Assembly: GCA_021162805.1 (NCBI GenBank)
Contig: JAGGXZ010000095.1
Location: 1 to 41,357, forward strand
Reading direction: 5' to 3'
Length of the DNA stretch: 41,357 nucleotides
Source of the DNA: Candidatus Poribacteria bacterium
GTDB taxonomy: Bacteria > Poribacteria > WGA-4E > B28-G17
The translations under genes were made by a program, and so were the position numbers. Of the stretch, positions 33,025 to 40,583 are shown piece after piece (position 1 is the first letter of the stretch; every line of letters starts with the position of its first letter). The notes under the pieces were generated by a model. That model saw nothing but the letters and a program-made list of their open reading frames with translations, was not told the origin of the DNA and searched no databases.

Positions 33025-33098
33025 TGGAGGCGACGACCGGACTCGAACCGGTGATAGCGGCTTTGCAGGCCGCGGCCTTACCTCTTGGCTACGTCGCC
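33025..33098 (-). tRNA. tRNA-Cys (anticodon GCA)
   Basis: Acceptor arms GGCGACG and CGTCGCC, T-arm GGTTCGA, and anticodon loop CTGCAAA between GCGGC and GCCGC. Discriminator base U, as expected for tRNA-Cys, and CCA encoded. Confidence 0.97.
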
Positions 33099-33105
33099 TC
33101 AAGAA

Positions 33106-33180
33106 TGGAGCGGAAGACGGGATTCGAACCCGCGACCTTCTGCATGGCAAGCAGAAGCTCTACCACTGAGCTACTTCCGC
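33106..33180 (-). tRNA. tRNA-Gly (anticodon GCC)
   Basis: Acceptor arms GCGGAAG and CTTCCGC, D-arm with AGCTCAGTGGTAGAGC, anticodon loop TTGCCAT between TCTGC and GCAGA, T-arm GGTTCGA. CCA is encoded. It is the first tRNA of the operon. Confidence 0.97.
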
Positions 33181-33194
33181 CCAAGACATATTAA

Positions 33195-33223
33195 AGTTTA
33201 GCAAAAAGCGATGTTTTTGTCAA
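33195..33223 (-). promoter_or_regulatory. Promoter of the Gly-Cys-Val tRNA operon
   Basis: On the minus strand a perfect TTGACA (33223-33218) and TAAACT (33200-33195) are 17 bp apart. The start would be about 8 bases before the tRNA-Gly gene. Confidence 0.85.
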
Positions 33224-33260
33224 CCTAACATTCACAGAGGGACCTTACTTGAGCGAGCGC

Positions 33261-33274
33261 GGATCCGCGGATCC
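33261..33274. promoter_or_regulatory. 14-bp perfect palindrome upstream of the metal importer promoter
   Basis: GGATCCGCGGATCC reads the same on both strands and lies 8 bp before the -35 box of the znuA-like gene. It could be an operator, but it does not resemble a Zur or MntR box that I know. Confidence 0.3.
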
Positions 33275-33282
33275 TAATAGCC

Positions 33283-33312
33283 TTGATATCCATATAAAAG
33301 GTAAGGTAGAAT
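33283..33312 (+). promoter_or_regulatory. Promoter of the metal ABC importer operon
   Basis: TTGATA (33283-33288) and TAGAAT (33307-33312) are 18 bp apart, and the start codon of the first gene is at 33348. Confidence 0.65.
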
Positions 33313-33347
33313 ATTCCTCGGACGATCTTAAGCCGGGAGGAGTGGGA

Positions 33348-34214
33348 ATGAGAAGGTGGTTCCTGATGTTATTATCCCTCTGCACCCTATTCTACGCCTT
33401 CGGGGCGGATCGGCTCAACGTGGTCGTAACCATCCCCCCGCTTGGAAGTCTGACGCGTGAACTGGTGGGTGATAAAGGTGAGGTGATCGTGCTGCTTCCC
33501 CCAGGCGCCAGTCCGCACGTCTACGAGCCGACGGCCGATAAGATGAAGCTCATCGCACGCGCTGATCTCTTCGTCGAAAACGGCGCCGGACTGGAGATGT
33601 GGGCTGAGAAGATGTTGAAGGGAAGCTCAAATAGAAAACTCGTTCTCGTCGAGGCCTCAAAGGGGATAAAACTCATCGGCGCTAAGGCCGGACATGAGGG
33701 TAAACGGACCAGAGGCGGCAACCCACACGTCTGGCTCGATCCCATCCTGGCCAAAAAGATGGCACATAACATCGAAAAGGGACTGGAGCAGGTCGATCCC
33801 GAAAACAAAGCCTACTACAGGGAGAATCTCAGGAAACTGCAGGCCAAGCTGGACGCCCTGGATAGGGAGATCAGAAGGCGGATAGGAGGGATAAGGGATA
33901 AGCGGGCGGTGGTGTTCCATCCGGCCTGGGATTACTTCGCCAGGAGATATGGAATTCAGATCGTGGGCGTGGTGGAGAAAAGCCCCGGAAAATCTCCAAC
34001 GCCCCGAGATATAGCGACGATAATCAGGGAGATCAAGAGATATAAAGTAAAGGTGATCTTCATAGAGCCGCAGTTCAATCCGAAGGTGGCGGAGATGATC
34101 GCCCATGAGGCGAACGTCAAATTGGCCACCCTTGATCCACTGGGGAGCTCGAAGGAGGATTACTTCAAGCTGATGAGGCGAAACCTCAAGGCGATCGAGG
34201 AGGTGTTCAGATGA
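33348..34214 (+). CDS. Metal ABC transporter substrate-binding protein (ZnuA/MntC-like)
   Basis: The 288-residue exported protein (signal peptide about residues 1-19) captures zinc or manganese outside the membrane. The three histidine ligands of this family are H57 (SPHVYEP), H127 (NPHVWLDP) and H191 (VVFHPAWDYF), with D263 (ATLDPLG) as fourth position. It has only a short charged loop (GHEGKRTRGG) in place of the long His-rich loop of E. coli ZnuA. The ATG at 33348 follows GGGAGGAG; the frame is open from 33249 but upstream codons are not needed. The last bases overlap the ATPase start (ATGA). Metal specificity cannot be fixed from the sequence. Confidence 0.9.
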   Translation: MRRWFLMLLSLCTLFYAFGADRLNVVVTIPPLGSLTRELVGDKGEVIVLLPPGASPHVYEPTADKMKLIARADLFVENGAGLEMWAEKMLKGSSNRKLVLVEASKGIKLIGAKAGHEGKRTRGGNPHVWLDPILAKKMAHNIEKGLEQVDPENKAYYRENLRKLQAKLDALDREIRRRIGGIRDKRAVVFHPAWDYFARRYGIQIVGVVEKSPGKSPTPRDIATIIREIKRYKVKVIFIEPQFNPKVAEMIAHEANVKLATLDPLGSSKEDYFKLMRRNLKAIEEVFR

Positions 34215-34972
34215 GCGAGAGGGTCGTCGAGTTGAAGGATGTATGGGTCAGGTTCGATGGGATATCCGTGCTGGAAGGGGTTAACCTGGAGGTCGAGGAG
34301 GGGGATTTCATGGGTATCGTCGGCCCAAACGGAGCGGGCAAAACGACGCTGCTCAGGATCATCGTCGGTTTGATCAGGCCGGATGAGGGTTACGTGAGGG
34401 TCTTCGGCAGGGAACCGCGGAAGCTGGGGGAACTCAGAAGCCTGGTGGGATACATACCGCAGAGGCACGAGGCGGAGCGGTTCTTCCCGATAACCGTCTA
34501 TGAGGTCGTCGCCCTGGGGAGAATTCATCGGAGACGATGGGCCCGGAGGCTAAGCGGAGATGACAGGAGGAAAATCGAGGAGGCGCTCAGAGAGATGGGG
34601 ATGCTGGAACATGCTGGCAAACTCTTCGGAGAACTCTCAGGTGGGCAACAGCAAAGGGTGCTTTTGGCCCGCGCGCTCGCCCAGGAGCCCAGGCTGCTCA
34701 TCCTGGATGAGCCCACCTCTGGCATAGACCAACCCTCACAGGAGAACTTCTACTCGCTGCTGTCAAGACTACATGATATGGGGATGACCATCATCATGGT
34801 CTCACACGATATAGGCGCCATCACGGATCACGTGACGAAGATCGCCTGCCTCAACCGCAAGCTTTACATGCACGGATGTCCCGCCGATGTGATGAAGAGC
34901 GAGAAGCTGAACCGGCTTTATGGGATGAACGTGTTCCTGCTTACACATGAGGGAAGAGAGGAGAGGAAATGA
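34211..34972 (+). CDS. Metal ABC transporter ATP-binding protein (ZnuC-like)
   Basis: The 253-residue ATPase powers the importer. Walker A is GPNGAGKTT from residue 38, signature LSGGQQQ at 142-148, Walker B LLILDEP at 162-168, and an H-loop in VSHDIGA. Length and motifs fit the ZnuC/MntB class. Both ends overlap its neighbours by four bases (ATGA), so the three proteins are made together. Confidence 0.95.
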   Translation: MSERVVELKDVWVRFDGISVLEGVNLEVEEGDFMGIVGPNGAGKTTLLRIIVGLIRPDEGYVRVFGREPRKLGELRSLVGYIPQRHEAERFFPITVYEVVALGRIHRRRWARRLSGDDRRKIEEALREMGMLEHAGKLFGELSGGQQQRVLLARALAQEPRLLILDEPTSGIDQPSQENFYSLLSRLHDMGMTIIMVSHDIGAITDHVTKIACLNRKLYMHGCPADVMKSEKLNRLYGMNVFLLTHEGREERK

Positions 34973-35781
34973 ACCTGACTGAGATGCTCCAATACGGATT
35001 CATGCAGAGAGCGCTCATGGCCGGGGTGATCGTCGGAGCGTTGACGGCTGCCATAGGGACATATGTCGTTTTGAGAGGTATGGCCTTTTTGGGGGCGGGG
35101 ATAAGCCATGCAGCTTTCGGAGGAGTGGCGTTGGGATATTACCTCGGACTCAACCCCTCAGCGGTGGCGATCATCTTCTGCGTCCTCGTCTCATGGGCGA
35201 TAGCCGTGATCGGAAGGCTCACAAGGCTGAAGAGCGATGTGCCGATAGGCGTTTTTTTCGCCGCGACGATGTCCTTCGGCGCCATAATCATCAACCTGAT
35301 AAAGGAGTACAACGTGGACCTGTTCGGATACCTCTTCGGCAATATACTGGCGGTCAGCAAAGTTGATCTGATCATAACCGCCTCGCTCGGAGTGATCCTG
35401 ATGTTTCTGATACTCATCTTCTACCATCAGTTCCTCTATATCACCTTCGACTCGCAGATGGCAAGGGTTTCCGGGATACCGGTCGTCGCGATGGATATGC
35501 TGCTTTTGAGCATGATCTCCGTCGCGATCGTCATATCGATTAAAGTCGTGGGGATAATCCTGGTTTCAGCCCTTCTGGTGGCTCCGTCCGCCACGGTGAT
35601 GGGGTGGGTGAGAAACTTCAAGGCGTTAATGGCATTTTCGATCCTCGCCGGAGTGCTTTCATCATTGGGTGGGATCGTGATCTCCTATTACCTGAACACG
35701 CCCAGCGGTGCGACGATAGTCCTGCTATTAACCCTCACTTTCCTTATATCATCGATACTTTTAAAGATCAAAAAGGGGTAG
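34969..35781 (+). CDS. Metal ABC transporter permease (ZnuB-like)
   Basis: This 270-residue integral membrane protein has eight or so hydrophobic segments and the conserved ABC-3 family stretches GAGISHAAFGGVALGYYLG and VVGIILVSALLVAPSATV. It forms the membrane channel of the importer, presumably as a dimer. Convergent with the next gene, whose stop is only 5 bp away. Confidence 0.93.
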   Translation: MNLTEMLQYGFMQRALMAGVIVGALTAAIGTYVVLRGMAFLGAGISHAAFGGVALGYYLGLNPSAVAIIFCVLVSWAIAVIGRLTRLKSDVPIGVFFAATMSFGAIIINLIKEYNVDLFGYLFGNILAVSKVDLIITASLGVILMFLILIFYHQFLYITFDSQMARVSGIPVVAMDMLLLSMISVAIVISIKVVGIILVSALLVAPSATVMGWVRNFKALMAFSILAGVLSSLGGIVISYYLNTPSGATIVLLLTLTFLISSILLKIKKG

Positions 35782-35786
35782 GAAAT

Positions 35787-36146
35787 CTATTCCCCTCTCT
35801 CAGCGATCTCTATGCCGAATTCATCGAAGATCGTTTCGCCCTCGCTTTCCCCGACGACAGGTCTCACCTGAAGCTTCTGAATTTCATCGACGAGCGATCT
35901 GACCCCCTTCTCAATCGAGATCAAAAGGGCCGTTGTTTCACCCAAAGCCATCAAAATGAGGGATAGGATAATCCACGCCGCCGCTTTAAGGGCGGTCGAA
36001 AATCCGGCGATTATGCCGTCACGCAGAATCGAATAGATGATCGAGGCGAGGCCGAATCCGACGGAGAGGATCAGGAGGATCATCCCCGCCACGAAGGACC
36101 ACCAGCCCAGTTTCGCTAAGAGTGAAAACCTTTCATCTCGCGTCAT
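35787..36146 (-). CDS. Small membrane protein of unknown function
   Basis: The 119-residue product has two predicted membrane segments (about residues 15-40 and 52-75) and a charged C-terminal tail of about 40 residues with an amphipathic helix (SIEKGVRSLVDEIQKLQ). No family is recognised. There is no good ribosome binding site before the ATG, and the 3' end faces znuB. Function unknown. Confidence 0.6.
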   Translation of the reverse strand: MTRDERFSLLAKLGWWSFVAGMILLILSVGFGLASIIYSILRDGIIAGFSTALKAAAWIILSLILMALGETTALLISIEKGVRSLVDEIQKLQVRPVVGESEGETIFDEFGIEIAERGE

Positions 36147-36161
36147 CGTATTAGTTAGAAA

Positions 36162-36398
36162 GGTCGAGGGTCAAGAGTCTCTTCTTAGGGGTTTTCAACG
36201 TTTTTCGCCGGCGCTGTAATTGTAGCGAGTAGCGAGTGGCGAATAGGGGAGAATCACCACTCGCTACTCGCCATTCGCCGTTCTCCTTGTGCCTGCCGGA
36301 TTTGGGGGCACGCGCAGGGGCGAGCCCCTACCACGCCTGATTATACCAAATCATTGAAAAGCCCTTAGTCTCTTTTTTGTCTCTTGACCCTTGACCAT
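36162..36398. mobile_element. MITE-like repeat element with inverted ends
   Basis: GGTCGAGGGTCAAGAG near 36163-36178 matches, inverted, CTCTTGACCCTTGACC near 36381-36396. Further in, TAGGGGTTTTCAACG (36187-36201) matches, inverted, CATTGAAAAGCCCTTA (36352-36366) with a few changes. Inside is a 15-bp perfect stem (36225-36239 and 36257-36271, of the GCGAGTAGCG type) and a GC-rich hairpin AGGGGC/GCCCCT (36316-36329). It encodes no protein. Confidence 0.55.
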
Positions 36399-36439
36399 CT
36401 TAACCTCAACCTAAACCTTAACCTGTTTTCGCATCCCCT

Positions 36440-36462
36440 TACACTCAGCGATAATATGAGCG
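36440..36462. repeat. End fragment of the 21-kb MITE-like element
   Basis: These 23 bp are identical to 21188-21210, the right end of the complete element. The rest is not present, so it is a solitary end. Confidence 0.7.
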
Positions 36463-36469
36463 ATCTGCT

Positions 36470-37456
36470 TTATTCCACCTTCTCCACCCTGCCGGTTTCA
36501 AGCGACTTGCTCGCTGCCATCTGGAGCTTATGCGTCTGTAAGGCATCCGAGTATGGCGATTTTATCTTCGACGGATCGCCCGATTTAACGGCATCTATGA
36601 AGGTTCTATCCTCGGCCTGATAGGCGTTGATCCTGGACTCGATCCTTTCCTCGACCCTATGCTGGAGGTCTCCGCGTCTTATAAGTCTCGCCGCGCCGCC
36701 GGTTATCTCCACCACTATATCCCTGCAGATCACATCCAGCTCGACCTTATATCCCTGGGAGAGGCAACAGGCGGAGGTGATGTTCGCTATGGCGCCGTTT
36801 CTGAACTTGACGTTGATCACGCTCATGTCATCCACGTCGTAGTCGGGGATATCGGTCATGCTGCCGCTGGCCGCGAACATCTGGACGTATTCGGCGTCGC
36901 TTCCGATCATATAGCGGGCCAGATCTATGATATGGGTCGTCTGCTCCACATGTTGACCTCCGGAGAGCTTCCTCTGTCTCCACCAGTATGTCCCCGGCAA
37001 TCCACCCATCCAGTATCCCAGAGCTCCCAGGACGAGCTTATCTGAAAGGAAGGATTTGGCCGCCTCGGCGGAGTTGGTATAGCGCCAGTGATACCCCACG
37101 GCCGTGATTATGCCGCTTTTACGCACGGCCTCATCTATCTTCAACGCCGTCTCCAGATCGGCGGCTATGGGCTTTTCGACGAAAAATGGGATGCCCTTCT
37201 CGCAGGCGATCATCTCCTGCTCGCCATGGGCGAAGGGAGGGGTGCAGATGTAGAGGGCGTCGAACTTCTCCCTATCGAACATCACCTTGAAATCGGTATA
37301 CGGCTTTCCGCCGAACCGATCGGCGGCCGATTTCGCCCTGTTCTCATCCACATCGCACATGGCAACGAACTCAACGTCGGAAAACCCGCTGAGGTTGTTG
37401 AGATGCGCATGCGCTATGCCGCCGACACCTATGAAGGCGACTTTGACTTTATCCAT
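36470..37456 (-). CDS. Gfo/Idh/MocA family oxidoreductase
   Basis: The 328-residue protein is a second sugar-type NAD(P)-dependent dehydrogenase. It has the N-terminal VKVAFIGVGGIAHAHLNNL Rossmann motif, the EKPIA lysine motif near residue 95, and a C-terminal region with GYHWRYTNSAEAA and the histidine-containing GGQHVEQTTHIIDLARYM. Sequence differs enough from the one at 8778 to suggest a different substrate. AGGAGG before the ATG at 37456 supports the start. It ends just inside the dispersed-repeat region. Confidence 0.92.
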   Translation of the reverse strand: MDKVKVAFIGVGGIAHAHLNNLSGFSDVEFVAMCDVDENRAKSAADRFGGKPYTDFKVMFDREKFDALYICTPPFAHGEQEMIACEKGIPFFVEKPIAADLETALKIDEAVRKSGIITAVGYHWRYTNSAEAAKSFLSDKLVLGALGYWMGGLPGTYWWRQRKLSGGQHVEQTTHIIDLARYMIGSDAEYVQMFAASGSMTDIPDYDVDDMSVINVKFRNGAIANITSACCLSQGYKVELDVICRDIVVEITGGAARLIRRGDLQHRVEERIESRINAYQAEDRTFIDAVKSGDPSKIKSPYSDALQTHKLQMAASKSLETGRVEKVE

Positions 37457-37509
37457 TTTATACCTCCTGATTGATTAGTTGGGGACGGTTCATATCCTGG
37501 ATGAATTAA

Positions 37510-37603
37510 GGTGACACTTTCACTCTTCTGATCTCGTAAGGCGGGGTTTCCAACCCTGCCGAAAACGGCGGCATTGAAAATGCCGCCCTATGAAAGTGTA
37601 ACC
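37510..37603. repeat. Nested palindromic repeat element
   Basis: GGTGACACTTTCA (37510-37522) and TGAAAGTGTAACC (37591-37603) are inverted copies with one mismatch. Inside is a perfect hairpin GGCGGCATT-GAA-AATGCCGCC (37567-37587). Together they can form a large cruciform. It is a typical dispersed palindrome and encodes no protein. Confidence 0.6.
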
Positions 37604-37625
37604 ATAAAGTGACGTGAACCATCCC

Positions 37626-38723
37626 TTATTCTAAGAACAAACTATGCGATAATTTTTTTTGGGTGTCGCGGTATATTACGATTCTGCTTGTATATCCTAT
37701 GACGTACAAGCAGACATTACCATCTACGACTTCTAAACCACCTATTCCTGACTCAATATCTATAAAAGGATAGGTTCTCAGGAATACACCATCACTGGTA
37801 AAGACATTTACTCCTTCTTCCCCTATAGCGTATATTTTGTCTTCATATAAAGCGAGATAACTGGAATGCGGATTGTCGATTTCTTGGGACACTTTCCTGG
37901 TGATCAAATCGCATATAAGAATTTTACCTTGGGCTGAATCGGAAAGAAAAAGCTTACCATTTCTAATCCGCAGATCTTTCAAGGTTCGATTCGGAAACTG
38001 CCAAATATCTACTAATCGAAGTTCGAAATCAAAAATCTTAACAGTGTCAAGGTCAGTAACGTAAACTCTATCCTTGTATATCTCAATCCCCGAGGCTTGA
38101 TTAAGCTTTTGATCGGAATATTTTGTTTTAACTTTAACTTGTCGAGACTTTGAGGTTCTGTTGGAAATAACCTTAAAGACTGATATCCCTTCAGCCTTTA
38201 TCAAGTGGTGAGGGCAAATAACAAAGAGATCTCCTTTATCGGATATAGCTCCACCAAGGGGGCGCTGATAAAAATCAAAGCTTTTTGAAACCCAGAATTT
38301 CCCTTTTAATATTATCTTAGGAACTCCCCAAATACCGCCGATGTTTTCAACCATCTCTAAGTAATTGGCATCCGTAGAGTAAAGACGCCCAAAGCGATCT
38401 GAGGTCATCCCTCGAGGATAGTAGCCGTGGACTTTTATCTGAACCACATCAACTCCCCAAGCTTCTATATGAAGGATTCCCTTCAGTTTTTTGCTCACGG
38501 GAAAACTGTGTTTACCCGGCTTATAAAAAGTCCAATCCTGCAGCGTTACTCTTTGACCGTTTAGTTCTTCAATATAGGAATACACAATAGCTGGGAACGG
38601 AAGGAAATATTCGACAACATAGTAGGCCGATTGTTCTGGGTAAAGGATCTTAGGATTGAGCGATGATGTGGCGCATGAAGACATTACCATTGGAAGAACC
38701 AATACGATAAGAAATCCGATCAT
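37626..38723 (-). CDS. Probable lipoprotein with beta-propeller-like (NHL/6-bladed) domain
   Basis: The 365-residue product begins with a lipoprotein-type signal (MIGFLIVLVLPMVMSSCAT), lipobox cysteine at residue 17. Repeated strand patterns follow, such as GRLYSTDANYLEMVE, GDLFVICPHHLIKAEG, DRVYVTDLDTVKIFD, GKLFLSDSAQGKILI and DKIYAIGEEGVNVFT, which suggest a propeller. The gene is visibly richer in A+T than its neighbours, a sign of transfer. The frame is open to 38930, but the extension consists of a repeat and an unrelated gene remnant, so the ATG at 38723 is chosen although it lacks a clear ribosome binding site. Confidence 0.65.
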   Translation of the reverse strand: MIGFLIVLVLPMVMSSCATSSLNPKILYPEQSAYYVVEYFLPFPAIVYSYIEELNGQRVTLQDWTFYKPGKHSFPVSKKLKGILHIEAWGVDVVQIKVHGYYPRGMTSDRFGRLYSTDANYLEMVENIGGIWGVPKIILKGKFWVSKSFDFYQRPLGGAISDKGDLFVICPHHLIKAEGISVFKVISNRTSKSRQVKVKTKYSDQKLNQASGIEIYKDRVYVTDLDTVKIFDFELRLVDIWQFPNRTLKDLRIRNGKLFLSDSAQGKILICDLITRKVSQEIDNPHSSYLALYEDKIYAIGEEGVNVFTSDGVFLRTYPFIDIESGIGGLEVVDGNVCLYVIGYTSRIVIYRDTQKKLSHSLFLE

Positions 38724-38779
38724 AATTTTTAACCGCGTCGCTGATAAGCAAGTTTGCGAAAACCTTTTGAATTTTTCAC

Positions 38780-38860
38780 CCTCCCCTGGCCCCTCCCATC
38801 GAGGGAGGGGAATTTTAGGCTCCTCCCCTTCGGTGGGGGAGGTTAAGTGGGAGTGATCAA
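38780..38860. repeat. GC-rich palindromic repeat (CCTCCC / GGGAGG hairpins)
   Basis: Consecutive hairpins made of CCCTCCC/GGGAGGG and CTCCCC/GGGGGAGG arms fill this stretch. Translated, it gives a PLPRWEG-like peptide of the kind that intergenic repeats commonly produce in bacterial genomes. It separates the PIN-like remnant from the lipoprotein gene. Confidence 0.55.
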
Positions 38861-39040
38861 AAATCCAAAGCCTATTTTCAAACTCTCTTATCAGTATATT
38901 CATGTCAATAGCTAAACGAGATCTACTCATTACCCACGGTGTTCTTCTGTGATCTTAGCAACGTCCCCTTCGGTTAAACCAGAAATCTTTTTCCTTAGCC
39001 AAGTTAATCGCCCATTCATCAAACTCTAATTTGGCTATAT
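38861..39040 (-). pseudogene. Remnant of a VapBC-like toxin-antitoxin pair
   Basis: On the minus strand a reading frame with EYIAKLEFDEWAINLAKEK continues, after a one-base shift in an AAAAA run near 38985, as KISGLTEGDVAKITEEHRG and stop at 38933. That looks like the C-terminal part of an antitoxin. The stop overlaps (TAATG) an ATG at 38930 that starts SRSRLAIDMNILIREFENRLW, like the first strand and catalytic Asp of a PIN-domain toxin. It is cut off by the palindromic repeat. The reading is by pattern only. Confidence 0.4.
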
Positions 39041-39050
39041 ATTCCGATGA

Positions 39051-39082
39051 AGGCGTGAAGGGCCTTATCCTTCACGCCCTTA
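39051..39082 (-). terminator. Hairpin after the sugar isomerase gene
   Basis: AAGGCGTGAAGG (39051-39062) pairs with CCTTCACGCC(C)TT (39070-39082) with one bulged base. It is 11 bp past the isomerase stop on the minus strand. There is no long T-run, so it is a weak terminator or RNA-stabilising hairpin. Confidence 0.45.
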
Positions 39083-39093
39083 CTTAGAACGGT

Positions 39094-39879
39094 CTACAAC
39101 CACTGTTTCATATACTGAACGGTTTTGGGAAGCTCGACATGTGGATCGCCGGGCACACCGCACTCAAGCGCCATATACCCTTCGAAGCCCACCTCCTTCA
39201 GGGCCTCGAAGCCCGATTTGAAATCGGTATGCCCATATCCGGGAAGCAACCTCGTGCTATCGGCCAGATGCACGTGTTTTATGTAATCGCCCGCCTCGCG
39301 GATGCTATCGGCTATGACGGGCTCCTCGATGTTCATATGGAAGAAATCGGCCATTATCCTCACGTAGGGCTTATCCACGGCTTCGCAGATCTCCACAGCA
39401 TCACGCAGCCTTTTAAGCAGGTGTGTTTCGTACCTGTTGAGAGGTTCGAGCAGCACATATGCCCCTACCTCGGCGGCGTAATCTCCGATCTCCTTCATCT
39501 GCATGATCAGGAGCTCTTTCTCGAGCTGGACGGCGGATTTATAGGGGGAGAGGTCGTTTATCCTCGGCCCGCCGAATATCGGCACCACTATCAATCCGAC
39601 GGCTCCGATGTTGGCGGCCACCTTCAGGAGCTTCTTTATGTCGTTCACAGCCCTATCCCGCTCGGATCTGTTCGGATCGAGCAGACATCCGCCGTAACCG
39701 GCGCAGATCGTGCTCGGTTTAACCTGGTGGTTCTCGGTGGCCCTGATTATCTCCTCCTGTCTGTTCTCGAGGCCCGAACCCCAGAACTCGATCCCTTCAA
39801 AGCCGAATTTGGCGGCGTTATCCAGTTTTTCGGCCAGATCTCTTCCGGGGATAAGCCCTTCCTGGACCGCAAGTTTCAT
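39094..39879 (-). CDS. Sugar phosphate isomerase/epimerase family protein (xylose isomerase-like TIM barrel)
   Basis: This 261-residue TIM-barrel enzyme isomerises or epimerises a sugar or hydroxypyruvate-type substrate with a divalent metal. Likely metal ligands are E145 (LLEPLNRYE), D178 with H181 (MADFFHMN), H204 (HVHLAD) and E239 (ALECGV). The ATG at 39879 overlaps the rsmD stop (ATGA), and the AGAGGAGG inside the end of rsmD serves as its ribosome binding site. Related proteins often sit with Gfo/Idh/MocA oxidoreductases; one such gene lies about 1.6 kb away. Confidence 0.88.
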   Translation of the reverse strand: MKLAVQEGLIPGRDLAEKLDNAAKFGFEGIEFWGSGLENRQEEIIRATENHQVKPSTICAGYGGCLLDPNRSERDRAVNDIKKLLKVAANIGAVGLIVVPIFGGPRINDLSPYKSAVQLEKELLIMQMKEIGDYAAEVGAYVLLEPLNRYETHLLKRLRDAVEICEAVDKPYVRIMADFFHMNIEEPVIADSIREAGDYIKHVHLADSTRLLPGYGHTDFKSGFEALKEVGFEGYMALECGVPGDPHVELPKTVQYMKQWL

Positions 39880-40442
39880 GGTTTCCTCCTCTTGTAGAAG
39901 GTTAAAACGGTATCGCCGTATCTCTCCTCCCTGATGCGGGTGAGGTTCTCCGTTTCCTCCGGGAGGAAAGACCTGAAAGGACGTTCGGCGATGACCATGG
40001 CATCATCGCTGAGGATCTGAGACCCGTCGAGCTTTCTGAGCGCCTTCTCCAGCAGGAATGAGCCATAAGGAGGATCGAGAAAGACAAGATCGAACTTCAA
40101 CCCCATGTTCTCCATTGCCTTAAACGCCCTGAGAGCATCCTTCTGGAAGATGTGAACCGATTCATCTCCGAAGGGAAGACCACACAAGCGGAGATTTTCG
40201 CGGATGGCCTTGACACATCTGGGGTTTTTCTCGACGAAGAGGACGAACCCTGCCCCTCGGCTCAGAGCCTCTATTCCGACGGAACCCACCCCGGCAAAGA
40301 GATCGAGAAAGAAGCTTCCCGGCACGATATCCCTTATGATGGCGAAGAGGGATTCCCTGACCCTATCGGAGGTATATCTGACGGACCCCGATCGAACCGT
40401 GACAAGCCTCCTACCCTTGAACCTGCCGGCGATGACGCGCAT
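39876..40442 (-). CDS. rsmD: 16S rRNA (guanine(966)-N2)-methyltransferase RsmD
   Basis: The 188-residue methyltransferase modifies G966 of 16S rRNA in the 30S subunit. It starts MRVIAGRFKGRRL, carries the SAM motif DLFAGVGSVGIEALSRGA, and has the DPPY catalytic motif (FLDPPYGSFLLEK). The ATG at 40442 with AGGTG eight bases upstream is preferred to the one six codons earlier. Unlike most genomes, where coaD follows, it is followed by the sugar isomerase. Confidence 0.93.
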   Translation of the reverse strand: MRVIAGRFKGRRLVTVRSGSVRYTSDRVRESLFAIIRDIVPGSFFLDLFAGVGSVGIEALSRGAGFVLFVEKNPRCVKAIRENLRLCGLPFGDESVHIFQKDALRAFKAMENMGLKFDLVFLDPPYGSFLLEKALRKLDGSQILSDDAMVIAERPFRSFLPEETENLTRIREERYGDTVLTFYKRRKP

Positions 40443-40472
40443 GGCTAGACACCTCATCATGAAAGCGACTCT

Positions 40473-40501
40473 ATTTTAACATCAACCTCAGCCTCAGTCA
40501 A
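40473..40501 (-). promoter_or_regulatory. Promoter of rsmD and the sugar isomerase
   Basis: On the minus strand TTGACT (40501-40496) and TAAAAT (40478-40473) are 17 bp apart, about 30 bp before the rsmD start codon. The spacer is made of GAGGCTGAGG-type sequence. Confidence 0.7.
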
Positions 40502-40583
40502 TAGTGGGATCGATAGGAGGGGTTACATCAAAATAGCTATGACCAGCAGAATCGATTGAAATCTTCATTTCCCCCTTAGGTTT

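Larger units (their letters stand above)
36147..36469. other. Repeat-filled 323-bp gap
   Basis: No gene is visible. The gap contains a MITE-like element with inverted ends (36162-36398), AACCT-type repeats at 36399-36425 and an end fragment of the 21-kb element (36440-36462), all described separately. Confidence 0.6.

Noticed and set aside
35774-35800. Bidirectional terminator between znuB and the small membrane protein
   Set aside because: Only a GGGG/CCCC core pairs well; the stem is too weak to call.
36390-36425. AACCT/CCTAAACC sequence as a telomere-like or CRISPR-type array
   Set aside because: Units are irregular, short and without spacers; it is low-complexity dispersed repeat. No CRISPR array was found anywhere in the window.
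38724-38930. Upstream extension of the lipoprotein ORF
   Set aside because: It is made of a palindromic repeat and a PIN-like remnant; the lipoprotein signal begins at 38723.
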